A stretch of 64,000 nucleotides of DNA from assembly GCF_003311645.1 (NCBI RefSeq), contig NZ_QEST01000256.1:124001-188000 (forward strand), given 5' to 3'. Positions 45,015-53,702 of the stretch are shown here, piece after piece. A program made the position numbers and the translations under genes. The notes below the pieces were generated by a model, which was given only the letters and a program-made list of their open reading frames with translations, was not told where the DNA came from and did no database searches. Position 1 is the stretch's first letter; each line of letters opens with the position of its first letter. This stretch comes from Streptomyces sp. PT12. GTDB taxonomy: Bacteria > Actinomycetota > Actinomycetes > Streptomycetales > Streptomycetaceae.

Positions 45015-45953
45015 ATGACTCAGGGGGCCGGCCAGGGACCGGACGTGTGGAGCGGCGCGGGCGAGGCCGAGGCCGTCTACTCTCCAACGGTGCCCGACCT
45101 GCCGGTCGTGGAGGGCGCGGGAAGGCTCTTCGTGGTCGGCGACGTGCACGGCTACCTGGACGAGTTGCGCGACGCGCTGCGCGACGCGGGGCTGACGGAC
45201 TCGGCCGACCGCTGGGCCGCGGGGAACACCAGGCTGTGGTTCCTTGGCGACTTTACCGACCGCGGCCCCGACGGGATCGGCGTCATCGACCTCGTGATGC
45301 GGCTCTCGGCCGAGGCGGCCGCGGCGGGCGGATACTGCAAGGCCCTCCTGGGGAACCACGAGTTGCTGCTGCTCGGCGCCAGCCGCTTCGGCGACACCCC
45401 CGTGGAGTCGGCGGCGGGCACCGCGTCGTTCCAGGCGGCCTGGATCCTCAACGGCGGGCAGCGCACCGACATGGAGCGGCTGCGCGACCACCACATCCAG
45501 TGGATGTCGCGGCTCGATTCGATGGCGCTGGCCGACGGGCATCTGCTGCTGCACTCCGACACGACCGCGTACCTGGATTACGGCAGCACGATCGACGACG
45601 TCAACGACGCGATCTGGCAGGCCCTTCAGCGGAATGACGTCGAGGAGACCTGGGATCTCTTCCGCAAGTTCACCAAGCGCTTCGCGTTCAAGGACGACGA
45701 GTCGGGGCCCGCGGCGGTGCGCGAGCTGCTCGACACCTATGGCGGCAAGCGCGTCGTGCACGGGCACAGCCCCATTCCGTATCTGACCGGGGAGAACGGC
45801 ACGGACGGCGACGGGGGCGACGGCGCGGGCGGCGACGGGTCGCCGCGCGTCGAAGGGCCCCATGTGTACGCCGATTCGCTGGCGATCGCGATGGACGGCG
45901 GCGTCACGATGGCGGGCAGGCTGCTGGTGGCCCGCCTGCCGCTGGCCGTCTGA
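45015..45953 (+). CDS. Calcineurin-like metallophosphoesterase
   Basis: This 312-aa protein has the binuclear-metal motifs GDVHG (residues 42-46), GDFTDRG (near 78), GNHE (near 114) and GHSPIPY near residue 242. This fits PPP-like phosphatases that act on phosphoproteins or diadenosine polyphosphates. An acidic, Gly-rich insertion (DGDGGDGAGGDG) sits near the C-terminus. I chose the ATG at 45015 (MTQGAGQGPD), with GGAGGGG just upstream; GTG at 45000 or 45003 would add four or five residues. A GC-rich palindrome follows the stop (45956-45969). Confidence 0.88.
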   Translation: MTQGAGQGPDVWSGAGEAEAVYSPTVPDLPVVEGAGRLFVVGDVHGYLDELRDALRDAGLTDSADRWAAGNTRLWFLGDFTDRGPDGIGVIDLVMRLSAEAAAAGGYCKALLGNHELLLLGASRFGDTPVESAAGTASFQAAWILNGGQRTDMERLRDHHIQWMSRLDSMALADGHLLLHSDTTAYLDYGSTIDDVNDAIWQALQRNDVEETWDLFRKFTKRFAFKDDESGPAAVRELLDTYGGKRVVHGHSPIPYLTGENGTDGDGGDGAGGDGSPRVEGPHVYADSLAIAMDGGVTMAGRLLVARLPLAV

Positions 45954-46185
45954 GCGGCGGGGCCCCGCCTGTCCCGGCGCGGTCCCCTGGGGCAGGGCGC
46001 GTGGCGGAGTGGGAAAGATTCGGGTAATTGCCTGTCACGAATGCCCGGATCCCCTTTACCATCTAGGTCCTGTCCGGGCGATCTTCGAGGATCGGCCCGG
46101 CGTCGCGGGCCCGCAGCAGATCGCCCGGGCAGGGCCTGGGACCCTGCTCATCGGCTCTCTGCCAGAGAAGCATCTGGGGACGCAC

Positions 46186-46965
46186 ATGAACAGCGCTGAT
46201 GGTTTTCTGCCGCCCGAGGATCAGGCCGACTTCGAGCAGATCCTCGACGAGGCACTGCGTACCGCCCGGCTGACCTCGGGCGCGGACGCGGCCGGAATCG
46301 AGGAGTTGCGCGAGCTGGCGCGGGACGCGCTGCCCGATATCGCGTCCGCCGCCTCGGCCGAGTACGAGCGCCTGACCGCGCTGCGGCTGCGCCTGGCCGA
46401 ACGGCCCGACGCCGGGGCCGGGTTGACCGAGAGGGCGGGGCCGCCCTCGGGGGTCGGGGTGGTCACGGTGTTCTTCGCGCTCGTCCCGGTGCTCGCGGGG
46501 ATCGCGGGCGTGGTGTTCCTGCTGCTCGGCTACCTGCTGGGGGTCGCGGACCCCGAGCCCGCGATGGCCGAGCCGATGCGCACGGTCGGCTGGGTGTTCG
46601 CGCTCGTGGCCGCGGTCGGGCTGCTCATCGCCGCGGCGGGCCTCGTGATCGTGGCGGCGCGCAACGGTGCCACCTCGATCCGCGCCTCCGCGCCGGCGGA
46701 TCACGTCGCGCGCGCCCGCGACGAGTGGCGGCGCGCCCTGCACGACAACGGGATCGCGCCGTTCCTGCGCCAGCACGTGGCCGCGCTGCCGCAGCACCAG
46801 CAGCAGGACCGCACGCCCCGGCTGCGCTTCTCGAGCCCGCACTTCTCCAGCCCTGAGTTCTCGAGCCGGGGTGGCGACGCCCCCGCGCGGCCGCGTTACG
46901 GCACGCCCGACTTCTCGGGCCCGACCTACACGAGCCCCGCGGACGGCGGCGCGGACCTGGAGTGA
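46186..46965 (+). CDS. Actinobacterial membrane protein with FSSP-type C-terminal repeats
   Basis: I do not recognise a named family. The 259-aa protein has an acidic helical N-terminus (about 1-80), two membrane helices at about 88-115 (VVTVFFALVPVLAGIAGVVF) and 130-160, and a polar C-terminus. The C-terminus repeats a short motif: FSSPHFSSPEFSSRG, then YGTPDFSGPTYTSP. The repeats could be phosphorylation or docking sites, which is inference. GGGGA lies upstream of the ATG. The 232-base gap before it shows nothing certain. It converges on the HAD gene with 44 bases between stops. Confidence 0.75.
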   Translation: MNSADGFLPPEDQADFEQILDEALRTARLTSGADAAGIEELRELARDALPDIASAASAEYERLTALRLRLAERPDAGAGLTERAGPPSGVGVVTVFFALVPVLAGIAGVVFLLLGYLLGVADPEPAMAEPMRTVGWVFALVAAVGLLIAAAGLVIVAARNGATSIRASAPADHVARARDEWRRALHDNGIAPFLRQHVAALPQHQQQDRTPRLRFSSPHFSSPEFSSRGGDAPARPRYGTPDFSGPTYTSPADGGADLE

Positions 46966-47009
46966 CCGCACACGTTCAGGGCCTCACCAGGAGTGATCGG
47001 ACAGAGGCG

Positions 47010-47840
47010 TCAGGACAGCAACATTTCGATCACACGCGCCACGCCGTCGTCCTCGTTGGACGCCGTGTGGTGCCGGGTCGCGGCCAGGACGGCCGGGTGG
47101 GCGTTGGCCATCGCGTAGGCCGTGCCCGCCCAGGCGAGCATCGGCAGGTCGTTGGGCATGTCGCCGAACGCCACCACCTCGTCGGGCCGGATGCCGCGGC
47201 GGCGGCAGCGCTGGGCCAGCGTGCTGGCCTTGCTGACGCCCGGCGCGCTGATCTCGAGCAGGGCGATGCGGCTCGACCGCGTGAACTCGCCGTGCTCGCC
47301 CGCCGCTTCGCGGCCCAGCGCGAGGAACGCGTCGGGATCGAGCGTCCCGTGGTGGGCGAGCAGCTTCAGGACGGGCAGGTCGTCGTCGGCGGTCAGCAGC
47401 TTCTCGATCGGCGCGACCTGCGCGGGGGTGTCCCACATCAGGCGCGGATAGGCGGCCTCGTGGTGGAAGCCGGGGCCGCGCTCGACGGCGAACGTCGCGC
47501 CAGGGGCCGCGTCGCGCAGCGCGCCGGCGATCAGCAGGGCGTTCTCCCTGGGCAGCGGGCGGGTCTCGACCAGCTCGCCGCCGCGGCGCAGGTCGACGAC
47601 GGCCGCGCCGTTGCCGCAGATGGCGACGCCATGGCCGTGGACATGGGCCGAGACCACCTCCATCCAGCGGGCGGGGCGGGCGGTCACGAAGATCACTTCG
47701 AGCCCGGCCGCCTCGGCGGCGGCGAGGGCGGCGACGGTGCGCGGCGAGACGGTGGCGTCGTCGCGCAGAAGGGTGCCGTCGAGGTCGGTGGCGATCAGGC
47801 GGGGCGGGACCGGAGGCGCGGGCAACGTGGGCACAGTCAC
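47010..47840 (-). CDS. HAD-superfamily Cof-type phosphatase
   Basis: This 276-aa hydrolase has the first HAD motif ATDLDGTLL (nucleophile Asp19, Asp21), a C2-type cap in the middle, Lys in APGVSKASTLAQR and the last motif [14 protein letters not shown]. Cof-type enzymes dephosphorylate sugar phosphates and cofactors; the substrate is unknown. A second Cof-type gene lies next to serS in this window. It is divergent from the LLM oxidoreductase gene, with 129 bases between the starts. Confidence 0.92.
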   Translation of the reverse strand: MTVPTLPAPPVPPRLIATDLDGTLLRDDATVSPRTVAALAAAEAAGLEVIFVTARPARWMEVVSAHVHGHGVAICGNGAAVVDLRRGGELVETRPLPRENALLIAGALRDAAPGATFAVERGPGFHHEAAYPRLMWDTPAQVAPIEKLLTADDDLPVLKLLAHHGTLDPDAFLALGREAAGEHGEFTRSSRIALLEISAPGVSKASTLAQRCRRRGIRPDEVVAFGDMPNDLPMLAWAGTAYAMANAHPAVLAATRHHTASNEDDGVARVIEMLLS

Positions 47841-47955
47841 TCAGCATATGCCCGAGAAGCGCGCACATCAGTACGAAAACGGACGCTTTCGGGCCCTCCC
47901 GGCCGGGCCGCGGAGAAGGGCGGGGGAAGCCGCACGGGCGTGGCCTGAAAGGGCC

Positions 47956-47961
47956 TACCCT
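47956..47961 (+). promoter_or_regulatory. Possible leaderless -10 element of the LLM gene
   Basis: TACCCT lies eight bases before the ATG at 47970, and no ribosome-binding site is visible. This is the TANNNT spacing typical of leaderless actinobacterial transcripts. Confidence 0.4.
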
Positions 47962-47969
47962 TGCTTCCC

Positions 47970-48902
47970 ATGGCTGATTCGTCCAGGCTCCCGCTGCGCC
48001 TCTCCACCGTCATCCTGCCCGTCTACCGCTGGTCGGAGGGCGGCCGCCAGACCTGGTCGCGCGCCGAGGAGCTTGGCTTCCACACCGCCTACACCTACGA
48101 CCACCTGTCGTGGCGCAGCTTTCGCGACCGGACGTGGTTCGGGGCGCTGCCCACGCTGACCGCGGCCGCGGGCGTCACCGAGCGGCTGCGGCTCGGCACC
48201 CTGGTCACCTCGCCCAACTTCCGCCATCCCGTGCCGCTGGCCAAGGAGTTGATCACCCTCGACGACGTGTCGTCGGGCCGGGTGACCCTGGGCATCGGCT
48301 CGGGCGGCACCGGCTTCGACGCCACCGCGCTCGGCAGCGACGCGTGGCCGCCCGGCGAGCGGGCCGAGCGCTTCGCCGAGTTCGTGCGGCTGCTCGACCG
48401 GCTGCTGAGCGAGGGCGGCAGCGGCGGGATCTCCTACCGCGGTGAGTTCTACTCGGCGCACGAGGTGCGGATGATCCCCGGCTGCGTGCAACGCCCCCGG
48501 CTGCCGTTCGCCGTGGCCGCGACGGGCCCGCGTGGGATGCGGCTCGCCGCGCGGCACGGCCAGGCGTGGGTCACGACGGGCGACCCCGCCACGTTCACCG
48601 GATCGCCGGGTGACTTCACCACCGGGCTCGCGCGGCAGGTCGAGCGGCTCGAGGGCATCTGCGAGGAGGTGGGGCGCGAGGCGTCGAGCCTGGAGCGGAC
48701 GCTGCTCGACTTCGTTACGACCCCGACCGGGATCCTGCCGCTCGCGTCGGTCGACGCGTTCGTCGACTACGCGGGGACCGTCGCCGAGCTCGGCTTCACC
48801 GAGCTCGTGGTGCACTGGCCGGTGCCCGACTCGGTCTTCGCCGCCGACATGGGCGTGTTCGAACGGATCGCCACCGAGGGCCTGGCCCAGCTGACCCGCT
48901 GA
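47970..48902 (+). CDS. LLM-class (luciferase-like) oxidoreductase, probably F420-dependent
   Basis: This 310-aa TIM-barrel protein begins LPLRLSTVILPVYRWSEGG. It has the LLM signatures YTYDHLSWRSFRDRTWFG, RLRLGTLVTSPNFRHPVPLA and GRVTLGIGSGGTGFDATALG. Such enzymes use F420 or FMN. The substrate is unknown. It appears to be a single-gene unit: a hairpin follows 60 bases after the stop. An in-frame TTG at 47961 is an unlikely start. Confidence 0.9.
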   Translation: MADSSRLPLRLSTVILPVYRWSEGGRQTWSRAEELGFHTAYTYDHLSWRSFRDRTWFGALPTLTAAAGVTERLRLGTLVTSPNFRHPVPLAKELITLDDVSSGRVTLGIGSGGTGFDATALGSDAWPPGERAERFAEFVRLLDRLLSEGGSGGISYRGEFYSAHEVRMIPGCVQRPRLPFAVAATGPRGMRLAARHGQAWVTTGDPATFTGSPGDFTTGLARQVERLEGICEEVGREASSLERTLLDFVTTPTGILPLASVDAFVDYAGTVAELGFTELVVHWPVPDSVFAADMGVFERIATEGLAQLTR

Positions 48903-48961
48903 GCCCCGCGTTCCGCCCCGCGCCCCGCCGCCGCAGATGAACGGTGTATGAAGAGCAAGAA

Positions 48962-48984
48962 AGGGGCGCAGGACGTTCGCCCCT
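48962..48984 (+). terminator. Hairpin after the LLM gene
   Basis: AGGGGCG (48962-48968) and CGCCCCT (48978-48984) form a perfect 7-bp stem with a 9-base loop. It lacks a T tract. Confidence 0.5.
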
Positions 48985-49012
48985 GGCTGTGGTCGAACCG
49001 AACACGGGCAAC

Positions 49013-49018
49013 TAGCGT
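49013..49018 (+). promoter_or_regulatory. Leaderless-type -10 element of the methyltransferase gene
   Basis: TAGCGT, within ACTAGCGT, lies 6 bases before the ATG at 49025. No ribosome-binding site is present. The same ACTAGCGT occurs before the ABC operon at 49998-50005. Confidence 0.5.
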
Positions 49019-49024
49019 CGGAAC

Positions 49025-49906
49025 ATGAGTCTCCTCCGTCGAACCGCTCGTCCGCTGCTCCGGCGTATCGACCAGCGCATCGACCGAAAGCTCCGCAAGG
49101 AGCTCAGCGGCGCCAAGGACGAGCTGAAGCTCCTGAAGGAACAGCAGCACCTCGTCGAGCTGCTTCTCGGCCCCGACGGGCGCCGGTTCAACCGCCACCC
49201 CACCCCCGGCGCGATCAGCGCCGTCGCGCGCCAGGTCGGGGAGGTCACCGGCGAGAAGCACGCCCGCCGCGCCGTCGTCCAGGCGTACCGCACGCTGGTC
49301 GAGGTGGAGAACCGGGGCGTGGGCCGGATCGCGGGCGGCACATCCAACATCCTCGGCAAGCTCGCCACCACCCCGCTCCTCAAGCCACCCAACGGCGACA
49401 TCCTGGAGATCGGCACGCTCTACGGCCTCTTCGCTGGCTGCCTGGCCCGGCAGATACTGCGCGCGGGCATCCCGTACCAGCTGACGATCGTGGACCCGAT
49501 AGCCCCCGTGCAGCTCCAGGAGGGCATGGAGATCACGGTCGACGCGTCGGGCACGCCGATCAACGAGGACATCGTGCGCGCCAACCTCCACTACGCGGGC
49601 GTGCTGCCCGACCGCGTGCGGCTGCTGCGCGGCTACTCGACGGACGCCGACATCCACGCCACGCTCAGCGGCGGCAAGTTCGGCGTGATCATCGTGGACG
49701 GCGACCACTCGGCCAAGGGCGTCGAGGCCGACCTCGAGTGGGTCGAGAAGCTGGCCGCCCCCGGCGCGGTGATCGTCGTCGACGACTACGACGACCGCGT
49801 GTGGCCAGGGGTGACGGAGGCGACCGACGCGCACCTGGCGCGTTCCGACACCCGGCTCACCAAGATCGGCAAGGTCACCACAAGCGCGTTCCTCAGGGCC
49901 TCATAG
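49025..49906 (+). CDS. Class I SAM-dependent methyltransferase
   Basis: This 293-aa protein has a Lys/Arg-rich helical N-terminus (about 1-110, with a probable coiled coil RKLRKELSGAKDELKLLKEQ). The methyltransferase domain follows, with the SAM loop ILEIGTLYG (126-134) and VIIVDGDHSAKGVEADL, then VIVVDDYDD. This is the Methyltransf_24 type often seen with sugar or small-molecule O-methylation. The acceptor is unknown. The gene stands alone between the LLM gene and the ABC operon. Confidence 0.85.
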   Translation: MSLLRRTARPLLRRIDQRIDRKLRKELSGAKDELKLLKEQQHLVELLLGPDGRRFNRHPTPGAISAVARQVGEVTGEKHARRAVVQAYRTLVEVENRGVGRIAGGTSNILGKLATTPLLKPPNGDILEIGTLYGLFAGCLARQILRAGIPYQLTIVDPIAPVQLQEGMEITVDASGTPINEDIVRANLHYAGVLPDRVRLLRGYSTDADIHATLSGGKFGVIIVDGDHSAKGVEADLEWVEKLAAPGAVIVVDDYDDRVWPGVTEATDAHLARSDTRLTKIGKVTTSAFLRAS

Positions 49907-49985
49907 GGCCTTATAGTCCCCCCCGCCCCCGACCCACCCCCTAGGGGAACGGCCGCGACCGCCCTCCCGAAGTGGGACGCGCGAT

Positions 49986-50005
49986 GTGCGCAAGCGCACT
50001 AGCGT
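49986..50005 (+). promoter_or_regulatory. Operator-like inverted repeat abutting the -10 of the ABC operon
   Basis: GTGCGC-AA-GCGCAC (49986-49999) is a perfect 14-bp inverted repeat. The next bases are a -10-like TAGCGT (50000-50005), and the GTG start follows 7 bases later at 50013. A repressor bound here would block the promoter. The binding protein is not known. Confidence 0.5.
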
Positions 50006-50012
50006 GCCCGGG

Positions 50013-50999
50013 GTGAGCGTGATTGAGACCGAAAGCCTAACGAAGCGGTACCCCAAGGTGACCGCTCTTGACCGGCTGACCGTGGACATCGGCCCTGGCG
50101 TCACGGGCCTGGTCGGTGCCAACGGGGCCGGCAAGTCGACCCTGATCAAGATCCTGCTTGGCCTGGCACCCGCGACGGAGGGCACGGCGAGGGTGCTCGG
50201 CAAGGACTCGGCGACCGAGGGCGGAGCGATCCGCGAGCAGGTCGGGTACATGCCCGAGCACGACTGCCTGCCGCCCGATGTCTCCGCCACCGAGTTCGTG
50301 GTGCACATGGCGCGCATGTCCGGGCTGCCGCGCACCGCCGCGCGCGAGCGCACCGCGGACACGCTGCGCCACGTCGGCCTGTACGAGGAGCGGTACCGGC
50401 CGATGGGCGGCTACTCGACCGGCATGAAGCAGCGGGTCAAGCTCGCCCAGGCCCTGGTGCACGACCCGCGCCTGGTGCTGCTCGACGAGCCGACCAACGG
50501 CCTCGACCCGGCAGGGCGCGACGAGATGCTCGGCCTGATCCGCCGCGTCCACAGCGACTTCGGCATATCGGTGCTCGTCACGTCGCACCTGCTGGGCGAG
50601 TTGGAGCGCACGAGCGACCACATCGTGGTGATCGACGGCGGCAGGCTGCTGCGTTCGCAGGCGACCGCGAGCTTCACCGAGGCGACCGCGTCGCTCGCCG
50701 TCGAGGTCACCGACAGCGACGCGCACCCCGACGGCACGGGCGCGCTGACCGCGGCGCTCGCGGAGCGCGGCTTCGCCGTCACCGCGGGCGCCGGGCACCT
50801 GGTGCATGTGGAGGCCGCCGACGAGGCGGCCTACGACGCGGTGCGCGACGTCATCGCCGACCTGGGCCTCGGCCTGGTCCGCATGGAACAGCGCAGGCAC
50901 CGCATCGCCGAGGTCTTCCAGGACGCGCCCGGCGCCTCCGGTGCCCACGGCACCCAGGACATCCCGCACGCCCTGGCCGGGCAGGAGGTCGCGAAGTGA
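50013..50999 (+). CDS. ABC transporter ATP-binding protein (first pair)
   Basis: This 328-aa protein has one ATPase domain: Walker A GANGAGKST, signature YSTGMKQRVKLAQAL, Walker B VLLDEPTNGLDP and the H-loop TSHLLGE. A C-terminal regulatory extension follows (about 215-328). It drives the permease encoded next; the GTGA overlap at 50996 couples them. The GTG at 50013 (VIETESLTKRYPKVTALDRL) is preferred to a GTG at 49986 because it fits the family start and lies 7 bases after a -10-like element. Substrate is unknown; the layout fits an ABC-2 exporter. Confidence 0.92.
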   Translation: MSVIETESLTKRYPKVTALDRLTVDIGPGVTGLVGANGAGKSTLIKILLGLAPATEGTARVLGKDSATEGGAIREQVGYMPEHDCLPPDVSATEFVVHMARMSGLPRTAARERTADTLRHVGLYEERYRPMGGYSTGMKQRVKLAQALVHDPRLVLLDEPTNGLDPAGRDEMLGLIRRVHSDFGISVLVTSHLLGELERTSDHIVVIDGGRLLRSQATASFTEATASLAVEVTDSDAHPDGTGALTAALAERGFAVTAGAGHLVHVEAADEAAYDAVRDVIADLGLGLVRMEQRRHRIAEVFQDAPGASGAHGTQDIPHALAGQEVAK

Positions 51000-51967
51000 G
51001 CCCCACCCCGAGCCCCGTCCCGAGCCCCGTCCCGAGCCCCGTCCCGAGCCCTGCCCCGAGCCCTGCCCCGAGCCCTGCCCCCGGCACGGCCTCTACCGAC
51101 GCGCGGATCCACGACATCGGCTACCGCCGTTACGACGGCGAGCGCCTGGGCGCGCTGTACGCGCGCCGCTCGCTCCTGGCGCACTCGCTGCGCGGCGCGT
51201 TCGGCCTCGGCCGCTCGGCGCGCGCGAAGGTGCTGCCGTTCGGCCTGTTCGCCATCATGTGCATGCCCGCGGTGGTGATGGTCGCGGTGGCGGTGACCAC
51301 GGGCCTCGACGAGCTGCCGATCGAGTACACCGCCTACACGATGTTCATGCAGCCGATCATCGGCCTCTACATCGCGCTCGCCGCGCCCCAGATGGTCTCG
51401 CTCGACCTGCGGTTCAAGACGATCCCGCTCTACTTCTCGCGCCCCATCGACCGCTCCGACTACGTCTCGGCGAAGGCGGCGGCGCTCGCCTGCGCGCTCT
51501 TCATCTTCAGCGCGATCCCGCTGGTCATCGCGTACGCGGGCGGCTTGCTCGCCGAGCTTGGCTTCACCGGCCAGACCACGGCGTTCCTGCGAGGGCTGGT
51601 CACGACGGCCGTCTACTGCGTCGTGCACGCCGCGATCGCGCTGCTCGTCGCCTCGCTCACCCCGCGCCGCGGCTTCGGCGTCGCCGCGATCATCGCCGTG
51701 CTGACCATCCCCTACTTCGCCGCGACCGCGATCATGGCCGTCGCCGACGAACAGGGCTCGACGGACGCGGTGGGCTGGCTGGCCCTGTTCTCGCCCGGCA
51801 CGCTCGTCGAGGGCATCGAGGCCAGGTTCCTCGGCGGCGAGGTCGAGTTCCCCGGCGAGGTCATGCCGAGCGCCGCCGCGGGCGCCGCGTACCTGGTCGC
51901 CGCCGCCGCGCTCACCGCCCTGTGCTACGTCCTGCTGACGCGCCGCTACCGGAAGGCGGGCCTGTGA
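50996..51967 (+). CDS. ABC-2-type permease (first pair) with Pro/Ser repeat N-terminus
   Basis: This 323-aa permease has six membrane segments (for example VLPFGLFAIMCMPAVVMVAV and IALLVASLTPRRGFGVAAII). The cytoplasmic N-terminus is a PSPV/PSPA repeat, followed by ARIHDIGYRRYDGERLG, the usual start of this permease family. It is coupled to the ATPase genes on both sides by GTGA overlaps. It probably exports a peptide, lipid or drug-like molecule; the substrate cannot be inferred. Confidence 0.88.
   Translation: MSPTPSPVPSPVPSPVPSPAPSPAPSPAPGTASTDARIHDIGYRRYDGERLGALYARRSLLAHSLRGAFGLGRSARAKVLPFGLFAIMCMPAVVMVAVAVTTGLDELPIEYTAYTMFMQPIIGLYIALAAPQMVSLDLRFKTIPLYFSRPIDRSDYVSAKAAALACALFIFSAIPLVIAYAGGLLAELGFTGQTTAFLRGLVTTAVYCVVHAAIALLVASLTPRRGFGVAAIIAVLTIPYFAATAIMAVADEQGSTDAVGWLALFSPGTLVEGIEARFLGGEVEFPGEVMPSAAAGAAYLVAAAALTALCYVLLTRRYRKAGL
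51011..51081 (+). repeat. 12-bp tandem repeat encoding the permease N-terminus
   Basis: Three copies of AGCCCCGTCCCG are followed by three of AGCCCTGCCCCG, encoding PSPV and PSPA units. The copy number can vary without frameshift. Confidence 0.85.
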
Positions 51968-52881
51968 CCACCATCCACATCGCCAAGACATCCCGCTGGT
52001 TCGGCAACGTCGTCGCGGTCAACGACGTGACCATGGACATCGCCCCCGGCGTCACCGGGCTGCTCGGCCCCAACGGCGCGGGCAAGTCCACCCTCATCCA
52101 CATGATGAGCGGCTTTCTCGCCCCCTCGTCGGGCGCCGTCACCCTGGACGACCGGCCGATCTGGCGCAACGCCGCGGCGTACCGCGAGATCGGCCTGGTC
52201 CCCGAGCGCGAGGGCATGTACGACTACCTCACGGGCGGCGAGTTCGTGCTGGCCAACGCCGAGCTGCACGGCCTGCCCGACCCCGGCGCCGCGGCGCGGC
52301 GGGCGTTGGACACCGTGGACATGACCGGCGCGGCCGACCGCCGCATCTCGACCTACAGCAAGGGCATGCGCCAGCGCGTCAAGATGGCGTCCGCGCTCGT
52401 CCACGACCCTTCGGTGCTGCTGCTCGACGAGCCGTTCAACGGCATGGACCCGCGCCAGCGCATGCACCTGATGGACCTGCTGCGGACGATGGGCGACGAG
52501 GGCCGCACGGTGCTGTTCTCCTCCCACATCCTGGAGGAGGTCGAGCAGCTGGCCACGCACATCGAGGTGATCGTCGCGGGGCGGCACGCAGCCTCAGGCG
52601 ACTACCGCAGGATCCGCCGCCTGATGACCGACCGGCCGCACCGCTATCTGGTGCGCTCAAGCGACGACAGGGCGCTGGCCGCCGCGCTGATCGCCGACCC
52701 GTCCACCAGCGGCATCGAGTTCGACGCGGCGGAGCGCGCCCTGCGCGTCCAGGCGGTCGACTTCGGGCGCTTCACCACCCGTCTCCCGCTGCTGGCACGG
52801 GAGAAGGGGATCAGGCTGCTGACGGTGTCGCCGTCGGACGAGTCCCTGGAAAGCGTCTTCTCCTACCTGGTCAGCGCGTAA
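51964..52881 (+). CDS. ABC transporter ATP-binding protein (second pair)
   Basis: This 305-aa protein starts at GTG (TTIHIAKTSRWFGNVVAVND). It has Walker A GPNGAGKST, signature YSKGMRQRVKMASAL, Walker B VLLLDEPFNGMDP and the H-loop SSHILEE. A C-terminal tail of about 90 residues follows. GTGA at 51964-51967 couples it to the first permease, and the second permease starts 10 bases after its stop. The two ATPases differ enough that each probably serves its own permease, or they form a heterodimer. Confidence 0.92.
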   Translation: MTTIHIAKTSRWFGNVVAVNDVTMDIAPGVTGLLGPNGAGKSTLIHMMSGFLAPSSGAVTLDDRPIWRNAAAYREIGLVPEREGMYDYLTGGEFVLANAELHGLPDPGAAARRALDTVDMTGAADRRISTYSKGMRQRVKMASALVHDPSVLLLDEPFNGMDPRQRMHLMDLLRTMGDEGRTVLFSSHILEEVEQLATHIEVIVAGRHAASGDYRRIRRLMTDRPHRYLVRSSDDRALAAALIADPSTSGIEFDAAERALRVQAVDFGRFTTRLPLLAREKGIRLLTVSPSDESLESVFSYLVSA

Positions 52882-52891
52882 GGAACGTGAG

Positions 52892-53623
52892 ATGTCCGCG
52901 ATCTACAACCCCACCGTCGCCCGCCTCACCTACCGGGCCCTCCTCGGCCGCCGCCGCGCGCTGATCCTGCTGTCCCTGCCCGCGCTTCTGCTGGTCATCG
53001 CCGTCGCCGTGCGCGCGCTCGCGGGCGTGGACGACCGGGCCGCCACCGAGATCCTTGGCGGCTTCGCCCTCGCGTCGATGGTCCCGCTGATCGGCGTCAT
53101 CGCCGGAACGGGCGCGATAGCGCCCGAGATCGACGACGGCTCGATCGTCTACCTGCTCTCCAAGCCGCTCGACCGGCGCACGATCATCCTCACCAAGCTG
53201 TGGGTCGCGATCGGCGTGACCGTGGCGTTCACGACGGTGCCCATCCTGGTGGCCGGGCTGATCCTCAACGGCAACAGCCAGCAGATCGCCACCGCGTTCG
53301 CCGTCGCCGCCGCCGTCGCGTCGATCGCCTACAGCGCCGTCTTCCTGCTGCTCGGCACGGTGTCGCGCAACGCCGTGGTGTTCGGCCTCATCTACGCGCT
53401 GATCTGGGAGGCGCTGTTCGGCAGCCTGGTGCCGGGGGCGCGCACGCTCTCGGTCCAGCAGTGGTCGCTCGCCCTCGCCGAGCGGATCGCGGCGGACGGC
53501 GCCGACATCACCTCCGAGGTGGCGCTGCCCACCGCGGTGGTCCTCCTCGCCGCGGCGACGGTGCTCGGCACGTGGTACGCGGGGCAGCGGCTGCGGGTGC
53601 TGACGATGGCCAACGACGAGTAG
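52892..53623 (+). CDS. ABC-2-type permease (second pair)
   Basis: This 243-aa permease has six membrane segments. It contains ATEILGGFALASMVPLIGVI, APEIDDGSIVYLLSKPLDRR (a loop typical of ABC-2 permeases) and IAYSAVFLLLGTVSRNAVVF. AAGGAAC lies before the ATG. The tail sequence MANDE is followed by two tandem copies of the stop region. Confidence 0.9.
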   Translation: MSAIYNPTVARLTYRALLGRRRALILLSLPALLLVIAVAVRALAGVDDRAATEILGGFALASMVPLIGVIAGTGAIAPEIDDGSIVYLLSKPLDRRTIILTKLWVAIGVTVAFTTVPILVAGLILNGNSQQIATAFAVAAAVASIAYSAVFLLLGTVSRNAVVFGLIYALIWEALFGSLVPGARTLSVQQWSLALAERIAADGADITSEVALPTAVVLLAAATVLGTWYAGQRLRVLTMANDE

Positions 53624-53652
53624 GCCAACGACGCGTAGGCCAACGACGCGTA
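53608..53652. repeat. 15-bp tandem repeat at the end of the second permease gene
   Basis: Three copies of GGCCAACGACGMGTA begin at 53608, 53623 and 53638. The first covers the last codons and stop. The others repeat them just outside the gene. Confidence 0.85.
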
Positions 53653-53702
53653 ACGCCGGGAGGGCTGGGCACTCGGTGCGTCTCATGTGAGGGAGGAAAC
53701 CC

